Source: Candidatus Equicola faecalis (GTDB taxonomy: Bacteria; Bacteroidota; Bacteroidia; Bacteroidales; Bacteroidaceae). From it: DNA of 64,000 bases. Positions 19,242 to 28,555 of this stretch are shown here, piece by piece (the stretch's first letter is position 1; the number at the start of each line of letters is the position of its first letter). The notes beneath the pieces were generated by a model, which was not told where the DNA came from, did not search any database, and saw nothing but the letters and a program-made list of their open reading frames with translations. Location: assembly GCA_018065185.1 (NCBI GenBank), contig JAGHTU010000046.1, positions 1-64,000 on the forward strand, written 5' to 3'. A program made the translations under genes and the position numbers.

Positions 19242-19367
19242 CGTCTTCCGCTCGGAGCCTACAAATCGTCGTGACAAGTTGATGAAATCGTCGTGACAAG
19301 TTGGGCAAATCGTCGTGACAATTTGATGAAATCGTCGTGACAAGTTGGAGGCTCCGAGCGGAAGACG
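19242..19367. repeat. Four 22-bp tandem units inside a perfect 19-bp inverted repeat
   Basis: CGTCTTCCGCTCGGAGCCT at 19242-19260 is the exact reverse complement of 19349-19367. Between the arms lie four units of AAATCGTCGTGACAAGTTGATG, starting at 19263, 19285, 19307 and 19329, varying only at a few bases. The arms could form a long GC-rich stem. The minus-strand ORF across it (19168-19440) is unlikely to be a gene because 22 is not a multiple of 3. Confidence 0.85.
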
Positions 19368-19459
19368 GCGAGGCTTCGGTTGCTCGACTTTGAGTTGTCG
19401 TACGGCAAAAGGCGGCTCTTAAAGGGTTAAAAAGTGCCACATTTATAAAGGGAGAAAAT

Positions 19460-19485
19460 CAAAAAAGGCGAATGTTATTCATTCG
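19460..19485 (-). terminator. Terminator overlapping the end of rlmN
   Basis: On the minus strand CGAATG-AATAA-CATTCG forms a 6-bp stem followed by CCTTTTTTG. The rlmN stop codon TAA lies in the loop. Confidence 0.65.
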
Positions 19486-20542
19486 ACTTATGTAAGGTTG
19501 AAAGCAAACCACATGCTGCCATGATATCTTCACCACGCGAGGCACGTATGGTTGTAAAGATACCATGCGAGGTAAGATAGTCGCGCATCATCTCAAGGCA
19601 ACTTTCATCCGTAGGCGGAAGACTGACATCCGGTATCTTATGCCAGCGTATCAGGTTCAGGCGGCAATCAAGCGGAGAAAGCAGTCGGACAAGTTCTTTT
19701 AGATGCAAAGAAGTGTCGTTCAAACCGCTAAAAACAGTGTATTCAAACGACAAACGACGTTGTCTTACATCACGTCCGTTGCGAGAAAAATAATGCTTCA
19801 ACTCCTGCACCATCTGCTCTATACCATAAGCTTTCTCGGAAGGCATCAGTTGCAGGCGCTGCTCAGGAATAGGAGAATGTAAAGAGATGGCAAGATGGCA
19901 TTGGCTCTCCTCTAGATAACGTCGCATACCGCTACACAATCCGCACGTGCTCACCGTAATGCGCTTCGGACTCCACGCCCATCCATAATCTGCAAGAAGG
20001 ATATTTATTGACTGCAATACGGCATCAAGATTGTCCATAGGTTCTCCTTGCCCCATATAGACAATATTTGTTAGGAATTCTCCATTAGAAGCATGAAGAC
20101 CATTCACCGAAAAGATCTGATTCAATATGTCTGCAGCTAAAAGGTTGCCATGAAAACCCTGTTTGCCCGTTTGGCAGAACACACAATTCATCTTACATCC
20201 CACCTGACACGACACGCACAGCGTTGCCCGTTCATGGTCTGGAATCATCACCGTTTCCACATATCCGCCGGCAAGGGTCTGAAACATATATTTCTCCGTA
20301 CCGTCAACTGAGGTCAGACGTTCTGTAGGAGCCGACCGACCGATGATGCAATGCTCCCCAAGCAGACCGCGGTTCCTGAGAGATATGTCAGTCATCTCAT
20401 CAAACGAGCTCACCTGTTTCTGGTAAAGCCATTTCGCAATCTGTTTGCCTACAAAACGTGGCATCCCAAAAGTTGCAACAAGCCTCTGCAACTCATCAAC
20501 AGACATACCAAGAAGAATTGTTTTACCCTCTACCAGTTCCAT
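19475..20542 (-). CDS. rlmN: 23S rRNA (adenine-2503-C2)-methyltransferase RlmN
   Basis: Radical-SAM enzyme that methylates A2503 of 23S rRNA and A37 of some tRNAs. The cluster-binding CxxxCxxC is CKMNCVFC, preceded by ATLCVSCQVG; YMGQGEPMDNLDAV is the GEPMDN SAM-binding segment; the second catalytic cysteine is in GEDIMAACGLL near the C-terminus and the first in VSTCGL. At 355 residues it is full length. A Cfr resistance enzyme is the main alternative, but length and housekeeping context favour RlmN. Its start overlaps the end of the upstream nuclease gene by 13 bases. Confidence 0.93.
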   Translation of the reverse strand: MELVEGKTILLGMSVDELQRLVATFGMPRFVGKQIAKWLYQKQVSSFDEMTDISLRNRGLLGEHCIIGRSAPTERLTSVDGTEKYMFQTLAGGYVETVMIPDHERATLCVSCQVGCKMNCVFCQTGKQGFHGNLLAADILNQIFSVNGLHASNGEFLTNIVYMGQGEPMDNLDAVLQSINILLADYGWAWSPKRITVSTCGLCSGMRRYLEESQCHLAISLHSPIPEQRLQLMPSEKAYGIEQMVQELKHYFSRNGRDVRQRRLSFEYTVFSGLNDTSLHLKELVRLLSPLDCRLNLIRWHKIPDVSLPPTDESCLEMMRDYLTSHGIFTTIRASRGEDIMAACGLLSTLHKSNE

Positions 20543-21489
20543 ACATTCCTACTATATGTATTTTCCACAGCATTCTCAATATTATCAGGCAGATTGCAGA
20601 AGAAATCGATACCTGTCTTCTGTTCCAGTTCAGCGACAGAAATGGCATAACGGCTGAGGTCGCCTGATGGCTGTCCGTCCTTATGTTCCACCCAGAAAGC
20701 CATCGCCTTATAACCGTAATTATTCTCTGCCCCCGTCTTATTATTCTTACAGAGCACAGCCATGTAATAATATTTCGGCACGATGAGTTTCCCACTGATA
20801 CGCTTCAAAATCTGTGCCTCAGCATCTATGGTTCCGCCCTTGACCACATACAAGGTGTCAGCAAATTTATTTCCGCCCGATTGGAATTTAGCCCATGCGC
20901 GTAACAGATTTTCCATATTTCCCCACACGCCACAATTGAAATTGTTGGACATAGGTTGCATGTTCGTAAGATAGAAAGTCTGATAATTTGCCGAATTAGA
21001 ATATAGCCGATCAGCCGACGGCACTACATGCCCATGGTCAAAACCGGAGCCCCAGAAATAGTCTTGAGTCCAATAATATTCCTCCGACATATCTTCATCC
21101 ATCGGGTATTGCGGATTTCCACTATAACGCGTACCATTTCCAGCGATATTTGAGTTAGAATTCGAGAAATGATACATGGTATAGGCACTCCAGCGTTGAG
21201 ACTTCTTCTGCATATCCCATTCCGTCACAAAGTTCACACCAATACCGGTAGCCCTATGAATGATAAAGAAATTGTTGTTTCCTTTAAGTTTCGGCACTTC
21301 CATCCGTTGCGCCACATTCAATGCATCTGCATAAGAGAGTGATGATGTATATACTTCTGTGACTGACCTGTTAGCGTTTACATTGGAAGAACGTGAAGAC
21401 CCACCACCAGTTCCACCTTCATCATCACCACATGACACAAATACAAGCGCAAAGAGGGAAACAATAAGAAAACTATATTTTATCTTCAT
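20530..21489 (-). CDS. Secreted DNA/RNA non-specific endonuclease (NUC family lipoprotein)
   Basis: A 319-residue protein with a lipoprotein signal (FALVFVSCGDDE, cysteine at about 20) and a glycine/serine linker, then the beta-beta-alpha-metal nuclease domain. The active-site stretch reads FDHGHVVPSADR, followed by TNMQPMSNNFNCGVWGNME with the metal-binding asparagine. The usual first motif is DRGH; here arginine is replaced by histidine while the catalytic histidine is kept. It probably digests extracellular nucleic acid for nucleotide scavenging or defence. It has its own promoter and shares a transcript with rlmN. Confidence 0.85.
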   Translation of the reverse strand: MKIKYSFLIVSLFALVFVSCGDDEGGTGGGSSRSSNVNANRSVTEVYTSSLSYADALNVAQRMEVPKLKGNNNFFIIHRATGIGVNFVTEWDMQKKSQRWSAYTMYHFSNSNSNIAGNGTRYSGNPQYPMDEDMSEEYYWTQDYFWGSGFDHGHVVPSADRLYSNSANYQTFYLTNMQPMSNNFNCGVWGNMENLLRAWAKFQSGGNKFADTLYVVKGGTIDAEAQILKRISGKLIVPKYYYMAVLCKNNKTGAENNYGYKAMAFWVEHKDGQPSGDLSRYAISVAELEQKTGIDFFCNLPDNIENAVENTYSRNVWNW

Positions 21490-21514
21490 AAGAACGACTC
21501 ATTTCTATATTTTG

Positions 21515-21545
21515 CAAAATTAGTGTAAGGTGGGAGCAATACAAA
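21515..21545 (-). promoter_or_regulatory. Bacteroidetes-type promoter of the nuclease-rlmN operon
   Basis: On the minus strand TTTG (21542-21545), a 19-base spacer and TAATTTTG (21515-21522) match the -33/-7 consensus. The ATG follows about 25 bases after the -7 element. Confidence 0.75.
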
Positions 21546-21636
21546 ATAAAAAAGGACTTTTTAGAATTACATATAAAGTTATTGCTGTCCGGTAAACCTT
21601 TTTTGAGTTGATGAATAATAAATGCTGTGCGTTACG

Positions 21637-21667
21637 AAAATAAAAAAGAGGAAGATGAAACTTCCTC
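21637..21667 (-). terminator. Terminator of tRNA-Leu
   Basis: On the minus strand GAGGAAG-TTTCAT-CTTCCTC (7-bp stem, 6-base loop) is followed by TTTTTTATTTT, 11 bases after the tRNA 3' end. Confidence 0.85.
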
Positions 21668-21678
21668 AATCCTTTTTG

Positions 21679-21764
21679 TGCCGCGAGCGGGACTCGAACC
21701 CGCACAGCCATCACTGGCCAAGGGATTTTAAGTCCCTCGTGTCTACCAATTCCACCATCGCGGC
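21679..21764 (-). tRNA. tRNA-Leu (anticodon UAA)
   Basis: The minus strand folds as a class II tRNA of 86 bases: acceptor GCCGCGA with TCGCGGC and discriminator A, D-arm GTGGAATTGGTAGACAC, anticodon stem AGGGA/TCCCT around loop CTTAAAA (anticodon TAA), a long variable arm TGGCCAGTGATGGCTGT, and T-arm GCGGGTTCGAGTCCCGC. CCA is not encoded. Confidence 0.97.
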
Positions 21765-21780
21765 AGCCTTTAGACGGTCA

Positions 21781-21812
21781 CAAAGGTATAAAGATTTTTG
21801 AAAACGTACAAA
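21781..21812 (-). promoter_or_regulatory. Promoter of tRNA-Leu
   Basis: On the minus strand TTTG (21809-21812), a 20-base spacer and TACCTTTG (21781-21788). The -7 element is 16 bases from the mature tRNA 5' end, so this is a dedicated promoter and the tRNA is monocistronic. Confidence 0.75.
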
Positions 21813-21849
21813 AGCACTATTGTAAAAAATAAACAGTTACCTTTTATTT

Positions 21850-23997
21850 TTATCTTTCATGATGTGTAATGATGCCATTGCAAATCTCTGCCTCAACGAT
21901 GCGACCATCGGTGGCGTGCAGACGGAAACGGCAGTTCCACTCTTTCGGCCATGCTGGGAACAACATCAGTTCACCGTCAGGAGTCTCCTGCAACAGCATT
22001 TCCTGAATGCCTATCATACCCGCACCACCACGGTTAATGTCAGGTGCCCAATCGAAACCGCGGTCGAAGAAAGCAGGAAAGCGGAATGGTCCGTTGGCCA
22101 TCTTTTCGCGGTTTAGTCGCATTGCCTCATCGGTAAGACCGAGACAGGCTGCCCATATATTGTCCTGTTTCCAACCCTTTGAAGAATGCATGGCTATGGC
22201 ATGGAGATCTTTCAGATAGGTATTGCGTGCTATATCAAGGTGTGGTCGCCCCAAGCCATAGATGCGCCAAGGAAAAACGGGATAGAGTTGCGGTGTCTCC
22301 GAGTTCTGTATCCTGTCCCAACAGATGGCGGGTGCTATGCATGTGTCGCCAGTAATGGTATGTAGCGGTATATCGGGGATGCGTGACAGCATACCCGTAG
22401 TGTCGCGCCCCCATGTGGTGAGGACGGTACGCAGAGCAGCAATGGTGGAAGACGGGTTATAAGCCATCTTGTATGTCTCACAGCCGGAGGCAGGGAATAG
22501 TGTCAGTTTGCCGTCGGAGTTGAGTGCTTTCGTACCACGTTGTAGAGCCAAGTAGCGATAATGCTCATCAAAGAAACGTAACGATTGCGAGATAAGTTCC
22601 TCGTATGGTGTAATGTCAAGCCCTTCATATTGATGCGCAAGGAGTATCATTTGGCAGAATTCAAGACTGGTGTCCCACAGATATTCCAGCCATGCGTTGC
22701 GTTCCGTACCGTAATCCATACCCTCTCGATGTTTGCCGTATTCGGCAGGATTAGGAAGACCGAAATTTTCTATCTGTTCGGTGAACGATGCTCCACCGTG
22801 TCCCCAGTAGTGTCTGGTGCGTGCTACGGCGTTTGGCAGCATACGGAGGTATGTGTCAAACTGTGAACGCATCATATCCACATCGCCACTTTTAAGCATT
22901 GGCCAATAGACGAGACGCTGGTTTTGTGCCGTCATCGTGCCACCACCCCACATGCGGAAGTCAGGCGTGAACGTCTTGGTGCTATCCACATATTGTGGAT
23001 CGAATGTAAAGAGCGAACCATTGAACTTAGACGGCCACTGTCCATAAGCATTACACCCAAGAATATAACGGAACAGTTCGTAGTTGCGTATCATTTCTCG
23101 TGCCTCGGCATGATCGGTTTCTATCCAACTGCGTTGCCAGAACGCATGCCACCATTGGGCACTGCGTCTGCGGGAGATAGGAGCACTAACGGATGGCGTA
23201 GATTCCTCCCGTAAATCAATAGTCACAACGGAAGTGCGCAGTGCATCGTTGCGGTAGTTCCACGCCCTATAGTCAGTTGAGGCATACTGTCCGTTAGATG
23301 TGGAAAGAAAGCGGAATCCAGGCATAGTTATCTTCCCACCCCAGCGCAGGAAGCCAATAGGGTCGTATAATTGGGCTTTTATGGCAGAGAGACGCTCATA
23401 ATCCACCGTGAAATCGAACACCGTCTCCTTACGATTCTGATGATGGAACGTTAGATTGTCAGCATTCGGCACGATAGAGTCAGCAAACGTATATGTGGAC
23501 TTTGGGAGCAACCATTTCCACGAACATTGCTGAACCTCATTTTTGGTAATCTGACGGTCGCGGTAACGCCAACTCTCAAACGACAGTACTGCCTTTGTCC
23601 TCTTTGCTGTACGGATGTCCATGAACACCACTGGCGAGAACACGTCTGCCCAGAGTTTCACCTCTGCACCTTTGCCCTTTATATATACAGCTCCATCATC
23701 GAGGCACAACCGCTGTGAGAAATCTTCCGCAAAAGGATTGCCGTCAATATGAAGACGTATGCGTCCTGCTTTCAGGAGGGTATTGTTCTCATCGAAGAAC
23801 CCACTGCGTGAGATATAAAACAGCACATCACCGTTCTCAACCCACACATTCATACCGACATCACAACCGCCACACGGCATGGATTCAGAGGAGTTATGGC
23901 TCTGTGAGGTCCATACATAATCTACAGGATAATAGTCTTTCGCAAGAGATCCGAAAAAAACAATAGCCGAAAGAAAGACAAAAAGCAGACGTTTCAT
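21850..23997 (-). CDS. DUF5703-type, GH95-like putative glycosidase
   Basis: A 715-residue exported protein (signal peptide MKRLLFVFLSAIVFFGSLA). The N-terminal beta-rich part (DYVWTSQSHNSSESMPCGGCDVGMNVWV) resembles what is annotated as DUF5703. The middle third has tryptophan/aromatic-rich helices (WWHAFWQRSW, NAYGQWPSKFNG, WNAWLEY-like) typical of an (alpha/alpha)6 barrel as in GH95. The end (LMLFPAWPKEWNCRFRLHATDG) is the small C-terminal beta domain seen in GH95 relatives. No catalytic residue can be assigned. Last gene of the operon with the esterase, GH106 and GH2; ATG 23997 is preferred over GTG 24000. Confidence 0.7.
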   Translation of the reverse strand: MKRLLFVFLSAIVFFGSLAKDYYPVDYVWTSQSHNSSESMPCGGCDVGMNVWVENGDVLFYISRSGFFDENNTLLKAGRIRLHIDGNPFAEDFSQRLCLDDGAVYIKGKGAEVKLWADVFSPVVFMDIRTAKRTKAVLSFESWRYRDRQITKNEVQQCSWKWLLPKSTYTFADSIVPNADNLTFHHQNRKETVFDFTVDYERLSAIKAQLYDPIGFLRWGGKITMPGFRFLSTSNGQYASTDYRAWNYRNDALRTSVVTIDLREESTPSVSAPISRRRSAQWWHAFWQRSWIETDHAEAREMIRNYELFRYILGCNAYGQWPSKFNGSLFTFDPQYVDSTKTFTPDFRMWGGGTMTAQNQRLVYWPMLKSGDVDMMRSQFDTYLRMLPNAVARTRHYWGHGGASFTEQIENFGLPNPAEYGKHREGMDYGTERNAWLEYLWDTSLEFCQMILLAHQYEGLDITPYEELISQSLRFFDEHYRYLALQRGTKALNSDGKLTLFPASGCETYKMAYNPSSTIAALRTVLTTWGRDTTGMLSRIPDIPLHTITGDTCIAPAICWDRIQNSETPQLYPVFPWRIYGLGRPHLDIARNTYLKDLHAIAMHSSKGWKQDNIWAACLGLTDEAMRLNREKMANGPFRFPAFFDRGFDWAPDINRGGAGMIGIQEMLLQETPDGELMLFPAWPKEWNCRFRLHATDGRIVEAEICNGIITHHER

Positions 23998-24012
23998 CAC
24001 GTTGTGAGTGAT

Positions 24013-25452
24013 TTACCAATTATCTGTACGGAACGAGCTCACAGGAAGGTCTTCGCAGAACAGATCGCCCTGTACCCAGTTTTTGAAGGCATAACGCACG
24101 GCAACAGGTTTCTTCACTTTATCACTTTTTACCATCACCTTGCTACGTTGCAGCCATGCGTGTGCAGGATGGAAGACGCGGTCTTCACCAGCCACCTCAA
24201 AATTGCCTGACGAGGTGTTACCCCTGAAATTCACCCACATCTTGTCACGGTCGAAACCGATGACAATGGTATCGTTCTTTATCTCTATGCCACTCACACG
24301 CGGACTTTCAGCCACCACTCCCTTCACTCCATACGTCTTGACAAGAGCCAGTCGTGCCAATCGCTCACCTGCGGTGCGTTTCTGTCGTGGATGTATGCAG
24401 TCACGCATACCGGCATCAAGAAGGACTGCCATACCGGAGTTTGGTATCATAGTTTCTGCCATGTATTGCTGTTCGCGCAGGAATGCCGAATTGACGGAAT
24501 CTTTCCCATTTGGTGTTATGATTTTATATTCGAATGGTGCAATCTGTGTGTAATAAAACGGAAACTCGCCTATGTTCCATTCCTTTCTCCATCCCTTCAC
24601 GAGAGTGGAGAGCATATCTGCATAGGAAGAAGCACGATTGCAGTTGTCTTCTCCCTGATACCATATCGCTCCTTTCATTCCTATCCCGATGAGCGGATGC
24701 AGTTGGGCGTTATACAGGGCTGACGACACGCGGTTTTTATCCTTCATCCTGCTGTATTCTTCTTCTGTCTGCGGGACTTTCGACTTTGGATATGCTTTCA
24801 CCCATTCCTCGTTTATCCATTCGGAATTCATCCATGCCTCGCAGGCACTACCGCCATAGGAAGTGGAGATGAGCCCCACTGGCACATGAAGGATCTCGTT
24901 CAGCAAACGACCAAAATAATATGCTGTGGCACTGAACTCGCGTATGCTCTCAGGTTGGGCTTCACTCCAAGTGCCTGTCACATCATCCAAAGGTCGGAAA
25001 CTGCCACCACGTTTAACGGTGAAAAGACGCAGTTGCGGATTCGTTCCATGCAGGGCATCATCGTTGGCATTATCTATGGACTGTCCCGGATAACCTTTCA
25101 TCGGTATTTCCATGTTGCTTTGCCCAGCACAAAGCCAGACTTCGCCCACCATTACATTTTCCAGCACCAGTTCTTCACCGTCGCTGATACTGATATTGTA
25201 AGGACCTCCTGCCACAGGTGTTGGGATGGATGTTTTCCAATGACCGTCCTTATCAGTTGTGGTGACGCACTTCGTCTTCTGCCACGGCAGACATATCACC
25301 ACCTTTGTATTTTCCTTTGCCGTTCCCCACAGGCGACATTCCGTCTGTTGTTGCAGCACCATATTACTGCTGAAAAAACGAGGCATCTCTACACGTGCAT
25401 AACCCATGACACACATGGTCGCACAAAAAGAAATAAATAGTAATCTTTTCAT
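24013..25452 (-). CDS. Sialate O-acetylesterase-like SGNH esterase
   Basis: A 479-residue exported protein (signal peptide to about residue 20). The SGNH-type nucleophile is in LCAGQSNMEIPMKGYPG, the oxyanion segment in GAIWYQGEDNCNRASSYADM, and the Asp-x-x-His pair in DAGMRDCIHPRQKRTAGERLA. The family removes O-acetyl groups from sialic acid and from other sugars; in a locus of GH106 and GH2 enzymes I infer deacetylation of a plant polysaccharide rather than of sialic acid, as no sialidase is nearby. Spacing is 13 bases after GH106 and 15 bases before the DUF5703 gene. Confidence 0.85.
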   Translation of the reverse strand: MKRLLFISFCATMCVMGYARVEMPRFFSSNMVLQQQTECRLWGTAKENTKVVICLPWQKTKCVTTTDKDGHWKTSIPTPVAGGPYNISISDGEELVLENVMVGEVWLCAGQSNMEIPMKGYPGQSIDNANDDALHGTNPQLRLFTVKRGGSFRPLDDVTGTWSEAQPESIREFSATAYYFGRLLNEILHVPVGLISTSYGGSACEAWMNSEWINEEWVKAYPKSKVPQTEEEYSRMKDKNRVSSALYNAQLHPLIGIGMKGAIWYQGEDNCNRASSYADMLSTLVKGWRKEWNIGEFPFYYTQIAPFEYKIITPNGKDSVNSAFLREQQYMAETMIPNSGMAVLLDAGMRDCIHPRQKRTAGERLARLALVKTYGVKGVVAESPRVSGIEIKNDTIVIGFDRDKMWVNFRGNTSSGNFEVAGEDRVFHPAHAWLQRSKVMVKSDKVKKPVAVRYAFKNWVQGDLFCEDLPVSSFRTDNW

Positions 25453-25465
25453 TTTAATATAGTTT

Positions 25466-28400
25466 TCAGTTATTCATAAACATTATTCTTACAGGTCCGA
25501 GCAGTCCTGCCGGTATAGGTTCTTTACTCTGCCGACGATACTTGCCGTTTGTCCAGATGCCTGAGAACGGCGGTGTGCCAAGGTCGTTGCCTAACAACGC
25601 ATTCGCCCATGTGTTCACCACTTCTATCCGCACCTCGTTCCGCCCTTTCTTCAGGGCATGCGTGATGTCGGCTTCGTATGGTGCTGTCCATACCGTACCG
25701 CACTTTTCACCATTTACGGTGACGGAAGCAATATCGCACACTTTGCCGAGACTTATTACCGTAGGACGTATTTCGCTAGAATAGTTAAATGTGGTGGTAT
25801 ATACAACATGACCAGAATAGTACTTCTGTGAAGGCGATATCTGACGGCTCCAGTCGAACAACGTATCTGTTATAAGCCTTTCTCCTGTCTTTTCAAATTC
25901 CACATTCCATCTGCCAAATGTCGTCATGCTCTCTTCACGATGTGGGAGATATGGTTCGGCATCCAGTTCCTCATCGCGGATGATGAAGATCACTGACTCA
26001 TAAGGTGCGAGCGTAAGACTGTCCGGGCAGATGAATCCACGATTTAGCGTCGGATACATCAAGTAAGTATAATTACGCTTTGCACGGAAATGTGGGGAAA
26101 AAGTTACCTCATGGTCAGTCAGGTTGCATACGAAATAGTTGTCTTCTCCCTCTTCGGTGCGATGATAATAGTCCAATCCCTCTGGCAGTTCTGCATCACG
26201 CATTATTCCTATCGCAGAGAGGTCAGCTTCTGTCCAAGATCTGTCAATCACTTTCAGTCCCTGTGCTTTCAATCTCTTAATCTCTATATCAATGTTGTGG
26301 ATACCATCAGGATTGAGTTTGTGTGGCTGAGGGATTATAAGAGCTTTGTAACGCATGCCATAGGCTGTAACGAGTTCACCATTCTCCACTTTCGCATTTT
26401 TGAGTGCATCGTGATTGAAAGAATCATATTTATATCCGTGCAGAGGATTGGTAAACATATCTGCCTTTGTCTGGTTGCGAGTATGGTTGACACCCACTGG
26501 CGATACTTCCATCGGTTGCCCTGCGTTTAATAGACGTTCACGCTCACGACAGACATTATCTGCCCCGAAAAGTCCAGGCAGGGATTCTATTAGACGCTCT
26601 GGCAATAGACTGCGACGCGGATACTCATCTCCACTATATACTGCTAAATCCACCACTGGCGAACCGCTCTGCAACCGCCCCTGACACAAGTAGATATAAT
26701 TACAGAAACTCTGCATTTCTCTCCACCATGTATTATCACGCTGGAAGAATGTACCTATTCCGTCAAGTGTCATCCCCGGCTGACGATCCATATATGGGTT
26801 GTGTGTGTTGACATGAAAGACAATGCTATTGATGCCGGTTGTATAGGCACGGTCAAGCAGTGGTTTGAGTAGGGCAGGTGTCTCATCCCATGTGCCACGC
26901 ACCTCCGTAAAGCCTTCTGCCTGAATAATGTTCTTACCGTAAACATGCCCACCGCTCACGGCATCAAGCATATCGTTTGGTTTGTCATGAGTAGGGGAGT
27001 TGAGCCAGAACTCACCCATCGGGAAATCTGCATAGCGATAGTGCATCATGCCGTCGCTCACCATTGTCGGTGCTACACATTCTGCCGACAATTGGCAACC
27101 GAAGTTTTTTGCCTGCTTGCTCACCTCATCAAAAAACACCTCACAGATGAGTTCTGATATCGTTGCTCTCACATCACGCAGTATTCTGTCGGACTCCTTA
27201 ATCGTATTCATAGGTATGCCGGCAAAGAGCGGGAGATAAGGTAGAATGTCGTAACCTCTTCTCTTTTGGAATTCTTCACGGAAAGCATCGCCCCAGTTCT
27301 GTGAACCGCACTCCCAACTGTCAACATGCAGACGGCGTAACACGCGCTGTGCCACTTTTTTCGGTGCATGGTTGTATATCTGTACAAACCAATTCGTAAC
27401 CTGTTTCTGTATAGCATGACGTGAGAACTTATCACATTCATATCCCCGTCCGCCACCACCAGTAGCATTCACATGTCCTGTTGAGGCGTGCCCCATGCGC
27501 AATATGTGCCAACGACCCTTTGGCAGACGACTTGTCAGGAAGCCATTATTAAAATCTTGTGTAATATTTATTATCTCATCTGCACGATAGCAATCATCAT
27601 TTGCAAAATCAACACTCTGCGACACTCTCCACACGGCTCCTGACTTCCCCTCATAACCATCAATAGTCGGTTCGGACGAAAGTATGAGTCGTGCCACTTT
27701 AAGTGTTGGTTTCCATTTTGCAGCATCCATATCTTCTGAACCCGGATCACTGCCCTCCGGTGTCCAACAGAATTTGAAATAGCGTGCCTTTGTTGCAGGT
27801 ATGCTGTATGTGGCATATTCATCGGTGTTTTGCCATCCTTGTCGGGCTGGTTCAATCTTGCGCACAAATGTATAGTCTTTACCATTTTGTGAAGCATAGA
27901 CATTCCAACGATGTGCCTGATAGTTGTTGCCCCCCGTTATTACTTTCACGCTACGTAGGGTGTAAGGTTTCTTATATGAGAAGACAATCTCCGCAGGCTC
28001 TTTTGCTGAGAAAGGAAACGCAACCGATGCTTTTGGTTGGCGTGCATCAGCATACCGTGCCGGAAAAGCGAAAACGGCAATATCCTTATAATACTGTCCA
28101 TAATGCTTTGGCTCTGCAATTTGCAGACCTTCGATGCAAGACGCATCAACGATGGTATCGCTCCACACCACTTTTTGCATTGACTCCTGTTCCGTTATCC
28201 ATGGTCCACCTGCAAGTGCAAACCCATCACACAGATGTATGCCCATCTGCAGACCGAGGCTGTCGGCAGTACGATAGACGGTGTCTATATGTTTCCACCA
28301 TTGCGGACTCAATTGGTCGGCTGTGCCATTGTATTGCTGCCCCATCTTCGAGTCCTTGATAGGCATGAGATAAAAACCGCCTATGCCGACATCTTTCATC

Positions 28401-28555
28401 GCCTGCAAGTCGGCACGTATGCCATCACTGCTTACAGCCCCATACATCCAGTACCAGAATGTCCAGGGCTTCTCCATGCCGTAGGATGTGAAGCACCATG
28501 TGCTTTGAGCACATAGCAACGCAAGCAACATCAAGAGAGGAAAGCGTCTTTTCAT
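25466..28555 (-). CDS. GH106-family alpha-L-rhamnosidase-like enzyme
   Basis: A 1029-residue exported protein (MKRRFPLLMLLALLCAQSTWCF). Early barrel sequences PWTFWYWMYGAVSSDGIRADL and DVGIGGFYLMPIKD are those of glycoside hydrolase family 106, and HVDSWECGSQNW and QAEGFTEVRGTWDETPALLKPL hold conserved acidic residues of the barrel. The C-terminal part (VTVNGEKCGTVWTAPYEADI) is a galactose-binding-like beta-sandwich. GH106 enzymes release terminal L-rhamnose from pectins such as rhamnogalacturonan. The ATG overlaps the upstream GH2 stop by 4 bases. The exact substrate is unknown. Confidence 0.85.
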   Translation of the reverse strand: MKRRFPLLMLLALLCAQSTWCFTSYGMEKPWTFWYWMYGAVSSDGIRADLQAMKDVGIGGFYLMPIKDSKMGQQYNGTADQLSPQWWKHIDTVYRTADSLGLQMGIHLCDGFALAGGPWITEQESMQKVVWSDTIVDASCIEGLQIAEPKHYGQYYKDIAVFAFPARYADARQPKASVAFPFSAKEPAEIVFSYKKPYTLRSVKVITGGNNYQAHRWNVYASQNGKDYTFVRKIEPARQGWQNTDEYATYSIPATKARYFKFCWTPEGSDPGSEDMDAAKWKPTLKVARLILSSEPTIDGYEGKSGAVWRVSQSVDFANDDCYRADEIINITQDFNNGFLTSRLPKGRWHILRMGHASTGHVNATGGGGRGYECDKFSRHAIQKQVTNWFVQIYNHAPKKVAQRVLRRLHVDSWECGSQNWGDAFREEFQKRRGYDILPYLPLFAGIPMNTIKESDRILRDVRATISELICEVFFDEVSKQAKNFGCQLSAECVAPTMVSDGMMHYRYADFPMGEFWLNSPTHDKPNDMLDAVSGGHVYGKNIIQAEGFTEVRGTWDETPALLKPLLDRAYTTGINSIVFHVNTHNPYMDRQPGMTLDGIGTFFQRDNTWWREMQSFCNYIYLCQGRLQSGSPVVDLAVYSGDEYPRRSLLPERLIESLPGLFGADNVCRERERLLNAGQPMEVSPVGVNHTRNQTKADMFTNPLHGYKYDSFNHDALKNAKVENGELVTAYGMRYKALIIPQPHKLNPDGIHNIDIEIKRLKAQGLKVIDRSWTEADLSAIGIMRDAELPEGLDYYHRTEEGEDNYFVCNLTDHEVTFSPHFRAKRNYTYLMYPTLNRGFICPDSLTLAPYESVIFIIRDEELDAEPYLPHREESMTTFGRWNVEFEKTGERLITDTLFDWSRQISPSQKYYSGHVVYTTTFNYSSEIRPTVISLGKVCDIASVTVNGEKCGTVWTAPYEADITHALKKGRNEVRIEVVNTWANALLGNDLGTPPFSGIWTNGKYRRQSKEPIPAGLLGPVRIMFMNN

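Noticed and set aside
19242-19367. CRISPR array
   Set aside because: Units are directly adjacent with no variable spacers and no cas genes are present.
19168-19440. 90-residue minus-strand ORF across the 22-bp repeats
   Set aside because: The 22-bp period is not a multiple of three, so the repeats shift frame; no family similarity.
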